Part shown: positions 17,192 through 26,117 of the stretch, piece after piece
How the letters are laid out: every line of letters begins with the position of its first letter
Position numbering within the stretch: the stretch's first letter is position 1
From: an uncultured bacterium
GTDB lineage: Bacteria > Cyanobacteriota > Vampirovibrionia > Gastranaerophilales > Gastranaerophilaceae
Length of the DNA: 64,000 bases
Assembly (NCBI GenBank): GCA_949282215.1
Contig: CASDPF010000001.1
Span: 124,001 to 188,000 of the forward strand
Direction: 5' to 3'
Made by a program: the position numbers and the translations under genes
Notes under the pieces: generated by a model
Told to the model about the DNA's origin: nothing
The model's input: the letters and a program-made list of their open reading frames with translations, nothing else
Databases searched by the model: none

Positions 17192-17919
17192 ATGAAAAAG
17201 GCATTTACGCTTGCAGAAGTGTTGATTACTCTTGGGATAATCGGTGTTGTTGCATCAATGACACTGCCTGCACTAATTCAAAAAAATAATGAAAAACAAA
17301 TTGTAGTAAGACTAAAGAAATTATATTCAATGCTGCAGCATGCACACTTGAACATAATTAATGAATATGGACCTTTAGATGTTTAATTACTTCAAATACT
17401 TCGACAGATGAAGTAGATGAAAACGGCGATACAATACTTGATTACACGAATACCGAATATATGAAAAGTTTGTTTGCAAAGCAGCTAAAAGTGGTAAAAT
17501 CTTGTGATGCAGGTGTTAATTGTTTAGGTAAATTAGTTTACAAACTGGACGGTAATATAACCAGTAGAGAAGGTGTGTATAAGGATCCAACTTTGATATT
17601 AGCTGATGGAACTCGACTTTTTTTCGGTTGGACTATGTCTAATTGCAGTAATACACAAGAATGTCTTGTAGTCGGAGTTGCTCTGCCAAATTCTACAAAG
17701 GATCGTTATGTTTTGGGCAAAGATATTTTTTATTTTGACATATACAAAGATAAGATTGTTCCAGAAGGAAATACCAGAGGAAAACTTTCAGATTCTAGTT
17801 GTAATACATCATTTGGCTGAACATGCAGGTATTGCACAGCGTGGGTTATAATGAATGAAAATATGGATTATCTGCACTGCAACGATTTAGAGTGGGATAA
17901 AAAAACAAGATGTAAATAA
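17192..17919 (+). pseudogene. decayed orphan pseudopilin (locus 2)
   Basis: The frame starts well, with GGAGGG before the ATG and MKKAFTLAEVLITLGIIGVV. It runs 64 codons to a TAA at 17384-17386. The rest of the gene continues in another frame from about 17383 through TSNTSTDEVDENG and MKSLFAKQLK to a TGA at 17818-17820. Beyond that TGA, still in the same frame, the typical C-terminus follows (YCTAWVIMNENMDYLHC) and ends at 17919. So one frameshift near 17375-17386 and one nonsense codon separate three parts of what was a protein of about 240 residues. Two independent lesions argue against a single sequencing error. Its regulator and operators look intact. Confidence 0.85.
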
Positions 17920-17996
17920 AAATAGTTATTAAGAATTAGTGCATTTTTTTATTTAGTTGTGTATAATTTATATATACAGTTGAAAAGAGGGTTAAT

Positions 17997-19232
17997 ATGT
18001 CTATAGATGATGCATTGGTTATGATTTTGGCAGGCGGGGAAGGTAAAAGATTGCTTCCGTTAACTAAGGATAGAGCAAAACCTGCTGTTCCGTTCGGAGG
18101 AAGATACAGAATTATTGATTTCGTGTTGAATAATTTTATCAATTCTGGATTTTTCAAGATTAAGGTTTTAACCCAGTATAAATCAGATTCTTTAAATAAA
18201 CATATAACAAGAGGCTGGGCATTATCTCCGTTTTTAAATCAATATGTTGATTTAGCTCCTGCACAGATGAGAACCGGACTTGATTGGTATAGAGGGACAG
18301 CTGATGCTATTTTTCAAAATGTTTTTCATATAACTGATGAAGATCCTGATTATGTTTGTATTTTTGGCGGAGACCATATTTATAAGATGGATGTATCTCA
18401 AATGCTTGATTTCCACAAAAATAAAAATGCTGATTTAACTATTTCCGCTATTCCTATTCCAATTGAAGATGCTTCTGAATTTGGAATTATTGAAGTTGAT
18501 GATAATTGGAAATTGACTAATTTTGTAGAAAAACCTCAAAACAGACCAAAATGTATTCCAGGTCATCCTGATAAGTGTCTTGCGTCTATGGGAAATTATA
18601 TTTTTAACAAAAATGTTCTTTTGAATGCTTTGAATGAAGATGAGCGTATTGAATCATCAAGTCATGATTTCGGCAAAAATGTTATTCCAATGCTTTTAAA
18701 TCAAGGTAGAGATATTTATATTTATAATTTTGCAAACAATGAATTTCCTGGGATTACCGATGCTGAACGTGGTTATTGGAGAGATGTAGGTAGTATTGAC
18801 GCTTATTGGCAAGCGAATATGGATTTGTTGGATTCGAATCCTGAATTGAATTTGTATTCAAAAGATTGGCCTTTGAGAACATTTAATTATAACTATCCGC
18901 CTGCAAAATTTATATGGCAAGAAGGAGATAGAGTCGGTATGGCTACAAATTCTATGGTATCAGAAGGCTGTGTAGTATCCGGCGGAAGCATTTCAAGATG
19001 TGTCCTTTCTCCTAAGGTAAGAGTAAACAGCTACTCTCAAGTTTATGAAAGTATACTGATGGAAAATGTTGATGTGGGACGATATTCAAGAATTAAAAGA
19101 GCTATAATCGACAAAAATGTTAAGATTCCGCCTAATACTAGAATAGGGTATGATAGAGAAGAAGATTTAAGACGGGGCTTTCATGTTTCACCAAATGGTG
19201 TAACTGTTGTACCAAAGGGGGCTATTCTCTAA
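17997..19232 (+). CDS. glgC: glucose-1-phosphate adenylyltransferase (ADP-glucose pyrophosphorylase)
   Basis: Makes ADP-glucose from glucose-1-phosphate and ATP, the committed step of glycogen synthesis. The 411-residue protein has the nucleotidyl-transferase loop [25 protein letters not shown] near the N-terminus, [19 protein letters not shown] (Asp of the active site), and FVEKPQ. The C-terminal half forms the left-handed beta-helix typical of bacterial GlgC ([19 protein letters not shown]). TATAAT at 17962-17967 and AGAGGG before the ATG suggest its own promoter. No other glycogen gene is in the window. Confidence 0.95.
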   Translation: MSIDDALVMILAGGEGKRLLPLTKDRAKPAVPFGGRYRIIDFVLNNFINSGFFKIKVLTQYKSDSLNKHITRGWALSPFLNQYVDLAPAQMRTGLDWYRGTADAIFQNVFHITDEDPDYVCIFGGDHIYKMDVSQMLDFHKNKNADLTISAIPIPIEDASEFGIIEVDDNWKLTNFVEKPQNRPKCIPGHPDKCLASMGNYIFNKNVLLNALNEDERIESSSHDFGKNVIPMLLNQGRDIYIYNFANNEFPGITDAERGYWRDVGSIDAYWQANMDLLDSNPELNLYSKDWPLRTFNYNYPPAKFIWQEGDRVGMATNSMVSEGCVVSGGSISRCVLSPKVRVNSYSQVYESILMENVDVGRYSRIKRAIIDKNVKIPPNTRIGYDREEDLRRGFHVSPNGVTVVPKGAIL

Positions 19233-19344
19233 ATCTTTTTTAATATATAATTACTGTTACCGAAATATTGTAAAAATTTCTTAAAATTACTATTTTTTTA
19301 GGCAATTTTGGGACTTTATTATCTTTATTGATTTGGGTAGTAGT

Positions 19345-19878
19345 ATGGCGTCAATAAACGGAATATCTAAAATAAGCTTTGGAAACTCATTTACCTCAAG
19401 TATTAAAAATGCAGGCAGACGAGTCTATAATGCTATTCCAAATTTTAAACCTATAGCAGGTGATAATATGATTGGCTGGATTGAAAAATTTGGTCGAAAA
19501 TGTTCTTCTGCTGAGCAAAGACTTATACTCGGTGCTACAGCTATTTTTATGCAGCCTGCGATTGATGCTCATAACAAAAATGTTGATGAAAAAACAAGAA
19601 AAGTCTCTGTTGCAAGGACAATCGGAAAAGTTATTGCAGGAACTTTAACAGGATTTCTTATTCGTAAAGCCTGTATTAAAGCTATGGATTTAAAAATGTT
19701 TAAGCCTTCAAATGCTGCAAAAGTTTCAAAAGATGCTTACGATCAATATAAAAATGCTATGGGTACTATTGTAGCATTGGTTGTTATGTCATTTACTAAC
19801 TTTATTATTGATGCACCTTTAACAAAATTTATTACTAATTTACTTATAGAAGAAGATAAATCCGGAGGTAAAAAATGA
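19345..19878 (+). CDS. membrane-associated protein of unknown function with ISFGNS N-terminus
   Basis: I chose the ATG at 19345 over an in-frame TTG at 19333; the product is then 177 residues beginning MASINGISKISFGNSF. There is no cleavable signal. Hydrophobic stretches near residues 62-75 and 130-155 (ALVVMSFTNFIIDAPLTKFI) suggest membrane association; the rest is rich in Lys and Ala. No family is recognised. Its last bases overlap the next gene by 4, so the two are probably translated together and may form a complex. Confidence 0.6.
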   Translation: MASINGISKISFGNSFTSSIKNAGRRVYNAIPNFKPIAGDNMIGWIEKFGRKCSSAEQRLILGATAIFMQPAIDAHNKNVDEKTRKVSVARTIGKVIAGTLTGFLIRKACIKAMDLKMFKPSNAAKVSKDAYDQYKNAMGTIVALVVMSFTNFIIDAPLTKFITNLLIEEDKSGGKK

Positions 19879-20555
19879 AAAACTCCGGTTTGATGAATGA
19901 TGCTTTTCAGTGGGTTTCTAAAAAGTGCGGTACCTTTAAAAATGTTATTTTGGAAAAGTATGGTGAGCAGCCGGGAAAAATGCTTGTTCACACAGGTGTT
20001 TTAGGTTGGATCTTATCTTCTGCAGCACAGGTAGCTGCTGTTGTATTCAACGATAAAATCTCAAAAGAACAAAAAGTTTTTCTTATTCCTCAAGAAATTG
20101 CCGATGCTGCTGTGAATATTGTTTCATTTTATGCAATTACAAATTCCGTGAAAGCTATTGCATCAAAACTTGTTAAAACAGGTAAACTAACTACCCCTGC
20201 GATACTTGATTATTTAAAGAAAACAGGAATTAAAATTCTTAAAAATTCAAAGGATGTGTCACCTATTGGAAAGTGGGATTTTGATATTACAAAATTGTCA
20301 AATTTTGATGAAATAGAAAAGCAATTTAAACCTTTCAAAAATGGAGTTGATGTTGCGGCCAGTCTGTTAGGTTCAATTATTTCATGCAACTTGGTTACAC
20401 CAATATTGAGAAATGAATATGCCGCTCGTCAACAAAAATTAGCTTTAACTAAAATGCATGACAAACAGATGAAAAATTTAGAGCATCCTAGAGGTATTTC
20501 TATGGCAGAATATCAAAGACGTGCTTATGCAAAGGCTTCAGGTTTAAAAGTGTAA
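19875..20555 (+). CDS. membrane-associated protein of unknown function, coupled to the gene upstream
   Basis: A 226-residue protein with several amphipathic or hydrophobic segments (LGWILSSAAQVAAVVF near residue 40, PQEIADAAVNIVSFYAITNSV near 75, and a segment near 165-185 ending NLVTPILRN). It ends in a basic tail (MSMAEYQ-like, RRAYAKASG). Segments such as SLLGSIISCNLVTPILRN resemble in style the hydrophobic blocks of the paralogues at 2850-6279, but I cannot show homology. It begins within the stop of the previous gene. Its 3' end overlaps the convergent anti-sigma gene by 12 bases. Confidence 0.6.
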   Translation: MKNSGLMNDAFQWVSKKCGTFKNVILEKYGEQPGKMLVHTGVLGWILSSAAQVAAVVFNDKISKEQKVFLIPQEIADAAVNIVSFYAITNSVKAIASKLVKTGKLTTPAILDYLKKTGIKILKNSKDVSPIGKWDFDITKLSNFDEIEKQFKPFKNGVDVAASLLGSIISCNLVTPILRNEYAARQQKLALTKMHDKQMKNLEHPRGISMAEYQRRAYAKASGLKV

Positions 20556-21095
20556 AATCGTTATTATTCCTAAAATCATAAAAGAGATAATACCAAAAAA
20601 TATGCCCACAAGTTTGTAAAATGGGTTAAATTTTTCTTGTTGTGTGTTTAAATACATTTTTTCCAGTGTTTTTTTTGCATAATCCTGTTTTAAATTTGAT
20701 TTTGTCTTATTAAAAGATGAATGTAATAACTGTTTAAACGCATATACTTCTTCCAAATCTTTTCTTGCAAGAGGATTTGATATTGCAATTTTTTTAATTT
20801 TAATATTTTCATTGTCACTTAATTCATTGTCAACATATGCGGAAAGATTTTCTTTAAAAGTTGCATATTGTGTTGTATCATATTGCTTCATATCATATAT
20901 TTCTTCTTCATTTATTTTTGATTGGATTTCTGAGAAATTTTCTAAAATTCTTTTTAATTTAAGATACTTTTCTTGACAGTTCTTGCATTTATTTAAGTGT
21001 TCCCTGACACAGTGACTAAGCTTTTCATCAAGCTTATTCTCGATATAAAATGTGAGTAGAGTGACTACTTGATTGCAGTTTAGTTCATGATTCAT
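20544..21095 (-). CDS. anti-sigma factor with zinc-binding (ZAS/zf-HC2) domain
   Basis: A 183-residue single-pass membrane protein. The N-terminal domain has the ZAS motif H-x3-C-x2-C in VREHLNKCKNCQEKY, preceded by another Cys in NCNQVVTLL. A middle charged segment with SAYVDNELSDNE resembles a second anti-sigma-like helix set. One membrane helix (VGIFFGIISFMILGIITILHF) closes the C-terminus, so the sigma-binding part is cytoplasmic. The ECF sigma gene lies 13 bases upstream in the same operon. Cys in the ZAS motif suggests, but does not prove, redox control. Confidence 0.85.
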   Translation of the reverse strand: MNHELNCNQVVTLLTFYIENKLDEKLSHCVREHLNKCKNCQEKYLKLKRILENFSEIQSKINEEEIYDMKQYDTTQYATFKENLSAYVDNELSDNENIKIKKIAISNPLARKDLEEVYAFKQLLHSSFNKTKSNLKQDYAKKTLEKMYLNTQQEKFNPFYKLVGIFFGIISFMILGIITILHF

Positions 21096-21108
21096 AATAT
21101 AACTCCTT

Positions 21109-21708
21109 TTATATATAAGATTTTAATCCGTCTTTTAATTTTAGTCTTGCTCGTGAAATTCTTGATTTTACAGTCCCGACAGTCGTATTTGTTGCTTCTG
21201 CGATTTCTTCATAACTTAATCCCTGCAACTCTCTCAGAACTATTACAATTCTAAATTGTTCAGGTAGAGCCCTTATTGCATTTTTTATAATTTGCTCCAA
21301 TTCTGATGATATACATTTTTCTGCGGGTTTACATTTTTTATCGGGAATAATTGATTTTAAAGAAAAATTAGTATTTTCATCAGGTTCTTCATCCATTGAT
21401 ATAATGTCGGGTTTTCTTGATGCTTTTCTTAGCTCATCATAAAAAAGATTTGTAACAATTTGATTAAGCCAGCTTTTGAAATGTTTTGGATTTTTTAATG
21501 AGTGAATATTTTTCGCAACACGAAGTAATGCTTCTTGAGTCAGGTCTGCTACATCTTCACGTTTTTTTGTCAGATAGGAAAATGTTGCAAACACATTTCT
21601 TTGCTCTCGCCTGATTAATTCTTCAAGAGCTTTAAAATCATTTTGCTGTGATAACACGACGAGTTCATCTAAAGTAAGTTTTCGATATTGCAGTTTATGT
21701 GAAGACAT
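21109..21708 (-). CDS. ECF-type RNA polymerase sigma factor
   Basis: A 199-residue group 4 sigma factor. Region 2 is visible as FATFSYLTKKREDVADLTQEALLRVAKNI and HFKSWLNQIVTNLFYDELRK. Region 4 is near residues 140-195 with RALPEQFRIVIVLRELQGLSYEEIA and TTVGTVKSRISRARLKLK. The linker (residues 105-135) is acidic and contains two Cys. It is followed by a membrane anti-sigma gene, the usual pairing for control by a surface signal. No target promoter could be identified. Confidence 0.93.
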   Translation of the reverse strand: MSSHKLQYRKLTLDELVVLSQQNDFKALEELIRREQRNVFATFSYLTKKREDVADLTQEALLRVAKNIHSLKNPKHFKSWLNQIVTNLFYDELRKASRKPDIISMDEEPDENTNFSLKSIIPDKKCKPAEKCISSELEQIIKNAIRALPEQFRIVIVLRELQGLSYEEIAEATNTTVGTVKSRISRARLKLKDGLKSYI

Positions 21709-21808
21709 AAGAAAATCTCCCTACTCAAATAGTAAGGAATTTTTCAACTTAAATGAACAGGCTAAAATATACCTGCAATGGATTATATTTTTTATAGTAA
21801 GATTATAA

Positions 21809-23050
21809 TTATTTGGCTGAAATATATCCGCGTAAAGCTGTATAAGCAGCTACATAAGGTGAAGCAAGATATATAAATCCGTTCACATTCCCCATTCGAC
21901 CTTGGAAGTTTCTGTTTTGAGTCGCAAGACAAACTTCGCCGTCAGCTAATGTTCCTGCATGAACCCCTACACAAGGTCCGCACCCAGGCGGTAAAATCGT
22001 TGCATTTGCTTCTACAAATATTTTAATTAATCCTTCATCAAGTGCTTGGATATAGACATCTTTCGAGGCAGGACAAATTAACATTCTAACATCAGGATGT
22101 ACTTTATTACCCTTTAAAATTTCTGCGACAGTCCTTAAATCTTCAATACGTCCGTTAGTGCAAGTTCCTACAAAAACTTGATTTACTTTGATATCTTTAA
22201 GTTCTTCTACAGGTTTTGTATTGTCAACAGTATGAGGGCAAGAAACGGTATGTCCAACATCTTCTGCGTTAATTTTTATTATTCTTTCATAAACAGCATC
22301 AGAATCAGGTTTTAATGTTCTGAACTTATCTGCTCTGCCTCTGGATTTTAAGAATTCTTTTGTTTTTTCATCAGCAACAAAAAGACCTGCCTTAGCTCCT
22401 GCCTCTACTGCCATATTAGCTAATGTGAAACGTTCTGACATAGACATATTGTCAATTGTATCACCGCAGAATTCTAAAGCTTTATAAGTAGCACCGTCTG
22501 CTCCTATCATACCGATTAAATGAAGCATTAAATCTTTTGAACAAATACCCGCTTTAAATTTGCCTGTTACTTCAATTTTAAAAGTTGCTGGAACTTTTAA
22601 CCAAGTTTTTCCAAGTGCCATTGCGACAGCAATATCAGTAGAACCCATTCCTGTTGCAAAAGCCCCTAATGCACCTGATGTGCAGGTATGGGAATCAGCA
22701 CCTACAAGAATTTCACAAGGGTTTACGAAAGTTTCGACGAGTCTTTGATGGCAGACTCCTGCTCCTACATCTGATAAAACAGCTCCATATTCCTTTGAAA
22801 ATTCTCTTAGTACTGTATGTGTGTTAGATAATTCTTTTCTCGGGCTTGGAGATGCATGGTCAATAAATAGAATACTTCTTTCAGGATTGTGCAATTTAGG
22901 GATACCAAGCTTTTTAAATTCCTGAACTGTCAAAGGTCCTGTTCCGTCTTGTACTGCTGCTACATCAACATTAGCGATAACAAGTTCCCCAGCCTTAACG
23001 TCGTGTCCTGCGTGTTCAGAAATTATTTTTTCAGCCAAAGTCATTCCCAT
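21809..23050 (-). CDS. leuC: 3-isopropylmalate dehydratase large subunit (LeuC / HacA type)
   Basis: Aconitase-superfamily large subunit, 413 residues from the chosen start. Three Fe-S ligand cysteines are visible in GTCTNGRIEDL and PPGCGPCVG. The domain order (DHASPSPR, GAGVCHQ, GADSHTCTSGALGAFATGMGSTDIA) is that of the short LeuC/homoaconitase class found in archaea, clostridia and many anaerobes. I moved the start to the third in-frame Met (MGMTLAEK) because AGGAG lies 8 bases before it, whereas the first ATG is too close. The small-subunit gene is 40 kb away at 63219-63710. Leucine synthesis is likely; a homoaconitase role is possible given the synthase at 24672. Confidence 0.9.
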   Translation of the reverse strand: MGMTLAEKIISEHAGHDVKAGELVIANVDVAAVQDGTGPLTVQEFKKLGIPKLHNPERSILFIDHASPSPRKELSNTHTVLREFSKEYGAVLSDVGAGVCHQRLVETFVNPCEILVGADSHTCTSGALGAFATGMGSTDIAVAMALGKTWLKVPATFKIEVTGKFKAGICSKDLMLHLIGMIGADGATYKALEFCGDTIDNMSMSERFTLANMAVEAGAKAGLFVADEKTKEFLKSRGRADKFRTLKPDSDAVYERIIKINAEDVGHTVSCPHTVDNTKPVEELKDIKVNQVFVGTCTNGRIEDLRTVAEILKGNKVHPDVRMLICPASKDVYIQALDEGLIKIFVEANATILPPGCGPCVGVHAGTLADGEVCLATQNRNFQGRMGNVNGFIYLASPYVAAYTALRGYISAK

Positions 23051-23116
23051 ATACATATCTCCTTATTTATTGTTGATATTATTTTATCATAAAAAATAAA
23101 TTTGATATCAATGGAA

Positions 23117-23911
23117 TTATTTATTTTTCCCTAAAAAATCCTGCCAGTAATTGCCTTCTCCTTGCGGATTTATATTTTGCATAGCATAATACGCACATGC
23201 TGCCTGATTTTTTACATTAGAAGTACTTTTGCAATATTCTTTGCCAGTAAGAAAGAAATTGGTAGAATTGCTATCCCCAACACCTGTACTGCTTGGATTA
23301 TCTTTGTGAGGCTGCCCCATTGGTAAAACAAATCCATCTGTTGTAAAATAAAATATATGTAAGTCATAGCCATATTTATTAGGTCTTTTCATCCCATTTA
23401 TATCAACACATACAACCGGTCCGTCATCACCTTCATATATTGTATCTCCAACAAAAGAATAAATTCTGCCCCCGTTTTCTGAATAAAATCCGACATCATC
23501 ACAAGGTCCCATCGTTAATTTTGTTCCATCCATAGTGTAAATATTGTATCTAACGCTTTTCTTGTTTCCATCTTTGTCTGTTGAAGAATATGTTGTATTA
23601 TCAATTAACTTTGAGCCTTTATAATATTTTAAAAGAAGTGGGACAACTTTTTTCCCTCCGTTTGACCCCATTGTTTGAGTATACTCAGAAACACTAATTC
23701 CATAATCTTTTTTAAATAATTGTGCTATCTGATTTAGCTCAGTATAAACTTTTTTATATTGAGTCTCAAGCTCTTTACTTTGAGTTTTATTTATTACTGC
23801 AGGCAAGGTTAGTGCTGCAATTACTCCGATAATACCAAGCGTAATAAGAACTTCTGCAAGTGTAAAAGCATTTTGGGTTATAAATTGTTTACTTATAATT
23901 ATACTCCTCAT
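23117..23911 (-). CDS. orphan type IV pseudopilin-like protein (locus 3)
   Basis: A 264-residue protein with NAFTLAEVLITLGIIGVIAALTLP at residues 14-37, a prepilin-type signal helix. The C-terminal region ends with a Cys-rich segment (KEYCKS, AACAYYAMQNINPQGEGNYW) similar to the protein at 44805-45593 and different from the W-x-I-x-x-D-Y-P group. The start is uncertain: the only upstream ATG overlaps an AGGAG sequence that begins at its second base, so translation may start at a rare codon a little downstream. It is divergent from the XRE gene at 23973 with a gap of only 61 bp. No pilus machinery is nearby. Confidence 0.82.
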   Translation of the reverse strand: MRSIIISKQFITQNAFTLAEVLITLGIIGVIAALTLPAVINKTQSKELETQYKKVYTELNQIAQLFKKDYGISVSEYTQTMGSNGGKKVVPLLLKYYKGSKLIDNTTYSSTDKDGNKKSVRYNIYTMDGTKLTMGPCDDVGFYSENGGRIYSFVGDTIYEGDDGPVVCVDINGMKRPNKYGYDLHIFYFTTDGFVLPMGQPHKDNPSSTGVGDSNSTNFFLTGKEYCKSTSNVKNQAACAYYAMQNINPQGEGNYWQDFLGKNK

Positions 23912-23972
23912 AGATTAAATTGTAAGGTGATATCTTATATATTTATCTATATTATTGTTGCAAAATAGAAAT

Positions 23973-24182
23973 ATGTCAAGACTTTTACTTTTGGGGCAGA
24001 ATATAAAAAAATACCGCAAAGAAAAAAAGCTATCTCAAAACAAACTCGCAGAGATGATAGATTTATCACGCGAACATTTGGCATGTGTTGAGACGGGCAA
24101 GGAGTATATAAGTCTTAGGAAATTGTTTTTAATTGCAGATATATTGGAAGTTCCGCTTTCAGAATTAGTCAATTTTAATTAA
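23973..24182 (+). CDS. small XRE-family helix-turn-helix regulator (locus 3)
   Basis: A 69-residue Cro/CI-type domain: LGQNIKKYRKEKKLSQNKLAEMIDLSREHLACVETGKEYISLRKLFLIADILEVPLSELVNF. The HTH occupies about residues 20-42. I chose ATG 23973 rather than the TTG pair at 23955-23958 because the domain starts there. No Shine-Dalgarno sequence is present. It is divergent from the pseudopilin gene and presumably controls that 61-bp gap, in which I see only short imperfect repeats (TATCTTATAT/TATCTATATT) and no clean palindrome. Confidence 0.82.
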   Translation: MSRLLLLGQNIKKYRKEKKLSQNKLAEMIDLSREHLACVETGKEYISLRKLFLIADILEVPLSELVNFN

Positions 24183-24208
24183 TTTATCGGCTAAAATAAG
24201 TCCAAATT

Positions 24209-24670
24209 TTAAGTTACGTCAATCCAGGCTGTAAATTTGCTAAATTTTTCCATTTCATCCATAGTAAGTTCAATCGCGGAATTTCCGTTTCCACAGGCAG
24301 GATAAACTGTTTTGAATCTTTTTAATGATTCATCCAAATATACTTTGATATTCTTGTCAGGAAGTCCAAATGGACAAACTCCTCCAATCTTGTGTCCTGT
24401 ATATTCATAGACTTCATCAGGAGTTAACATTTTAGCTTTGATTGAAAAAGTTTGTTTGAATTTTTTATTGTCAATTCTTTTATCTCCTGATACAACAACA
24501 AGAATAGCTCCGTCATTTGTTTTGAATGATAGTGTTTTAGCAATTCTCGCAGGCTCTACTCCAAGAGCTTCAGCGGCTAACCCTACAGTAGCACTTGAGT
24601 ATTTAAGCTCTAATATATCATTTTCTTTATTGAATTGTTTAAAATACTCTTTTACTTTTTCTATTGACAT
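24209..24670 (-). CDS. YbaK/EbsC-type aminoacyl-tRNA editing protein
   Basis: A 153-residue protein of the YbaK/ProX deacylase family, which removes wrongly attached amino acids from tRNA. Characteristic segments: STATVGLAAEALGVEPARIAKTL-type start (here SSATVGLAAEALG), VVSGDKRIDNKKFKQ (invariant Lys), and GHKIGGVCPFGLP, the substrate-binding loop. The start at 24670 (MSIEKVKEYF) fits family length and lies one base after the stop of the synthase gene upstream, so they are co-transcribed. Which mis-charged tRNA it edits cannot be told from sequence. Confidence 0.88.
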   Translation of the reverse strand: MSIEKVKEYFKQFNKENDILELKYSSATVGLAAEALGVEPARIAKTLSFKTNDGAILVVVSGDKRIDNKKFKQTFSIKAKMLTPDEVYEYTGHKIGGVCPFGLPDKNIKVYLDESLKRFKTVYPACGNGNSAIELTMDEMEKFSKFTAWIDVT

Positions 24671-24671
24671 A

Positions 24672-25976
24672 TTAAATAATATTTTTAGGTGCTTGTGCTG
24701 TTTCAATGCGTTCTTTAATAGCACCTTGAGGTTCATAGTACGGCTCTACTGTCATGATTTTTGCAGCAATATCAGGATAATAATAGATAAATCTTAATTC
24801 ACTTGAAGTAAGCGGTTTTTGGGTATGAACATTTGCATATCTTACAAGTTCAAGGATATTTCTTGCTTCATGTTCATCTTTAAACTCAAGTTCAAGATTG
24901 TTATAAACGTTTCTGAAACCTTTAATACCGCCATATTCGCCTGTTGTAATCATTCTGCCTGTTTCAATTATCTCAGGTTCGCCGCGTCCTAATTCTTCAA
25001 AATCATAAAGCTCATAGTTTCTGCGATCTTTTAATGCGCCATCAGCATGAATTCCTGATTCATGTGCAAAAGCGTTATCTCCAACTGCAGGCTGATTCAT
25101 CGGGATTGGAACTCCAAATGCATAAGATGTATATTTTGCAAGCTGCCATGCTTTGCTTAAATCAATATTAGGATCAATTTGGTATTTGTCTTGAAATCCT
25201 GCAGATTTCAGAATTGCAAGAAGACACGAAACCAAATCCGCATTCCCGGCTCGCTCGCCCATGCCGTTTATTGCTGTATTAATATAAGCATCGACTCCTG
25301 CGTCAATAGCAGCTTTTGCCCCCATTACAGAACAGCTTACAGCCATCCCTAAATCGTTGTGGAAGTGCAATTCAATTGCCATATCAGTTTCTTTAGCAAT
25401 TCTATAAATTCTGTCATAAGTTGTCTTAGGATCTTCGTAACCTAATGTGTCACAATATCTAAATCTTTGGGCTCCTGCATCTTTTGCGGCTTTTGCATAT
25501 TTTATTAAAAATTCAATATCACTTCTCGATGCATCTTCAGCATTTACACCTATTATTTCCGCACCTTTGGATACTGCACACTTCACTGCCTCTTGAGTCA
25601 TAGCAATTATATCAGCAGGAGTTTTCTTACCTAAATACTTACCATGAATCATTTGTTCCGATGTCGATTGAGATAAGTTAACGTTTTTAAGTTTTGGAAC
25701 ATTATTAAAAGATAATTCAACATCTTCAGCAATACCTCTCATCCAGCCTGAGAGTTTTGTTGTACTAATTGCACCTCTTTCAACAAGCTCAAGATTGCCG
25801 TTTAGATAATTGATTTCATGCTTTGTAGTTGGAAAACCAAACTCGGATTGAGTAATTCCCATATCATTCAACATAAGATTAATAATTGTTTTTTCCAGTT
25901 TTGCCAGACCTAATCTTGATGTTTGAACCCCGTCTCTGTTTGTAACGTCTACAAAGTAAATTTTATTTTCTTTCAT
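24672..25976 (-). CDS. homocitrate synthase / 2-isopropylmalate synthase family enzyme
   Basis: A 434-residue DRE-TIM metallolyase that condenses acetyl-CoA with a 2-oxoacid. The opening DVTNRDGVQTSR is the metal-binding start of the barrel, ELHFHNDLGMAVS carries the His-x-His ligands, and NTAINGMGERAGNADL is the conserved closing signature. It lacks the C-terminal leucine-binding regulatory domain of LeuA, as in NifV/AksA/homocitrate synthase enzymes. Its upstream gap is 141 bp. With leuC and leuD in the same window it could serve leucine, citramalate-type isoleucine or alpha-aminoadipate synthesis; sequence alone does not decide. Confidence 0.83.
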   Translation of the reverse strand: MKENKIYFVDVTNRDGVQTSRLGLAKLEKTIINLMLNDMGITQSEFGFPTTKHEINYLNGNLELVERGAISTTKLSGWMRGIAEDVELSFNNVPKLKNVNLSQSTSEQMIHGKYLGKKTPADIIAMTQEAVKCAVSKGAEIIGVNAEDASRSDIEFLIKYAKAAKDAGAQRFRYCDTLGYEDPKTTYDRIYRIAKETDMAIELHFHNDLGMAVSCSVMGAKAAIDAGVDAYINTAINGMGERAGNADLVSCLLAILKSAGFQDKYQIDPNIDLSKAWQLAKYTSYAFGVPIPMNQPAVGDNAFAHESGIHADGALKDRRNYELYDFEELGRGEPEIIETGRMITTGEYGGIKGFRNVYNNLELEFKDEHEARNILELVRYANVHTQKPLTSSELRFIYYYPDIAAKIMTVEPYYEPQGAIKERIETAQAPKNII

Positions 25977-26117
25977 ATCTGCTCCTTGTTCTGCTCATCT
26001 CAAAAGGCAGACTACTTATGCAAAGTATTATTAAATAACTTGCTTTTTTATATAAAGTTATTTACAATGTTTAGTATGAATATTTTCTAGGAAAATGTCA
26101 AGAATTTAAGAATAATT

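Noticed and set aside
17818-17820. TGA as a possible sense codon (Trp or Gly recoding, or selenocysteine)
   Set aside because: Other intact genes here end at TGA (for example birA), a frameshift also breaks the same pseudopilin, and no selenocysteine hairpin is evident.
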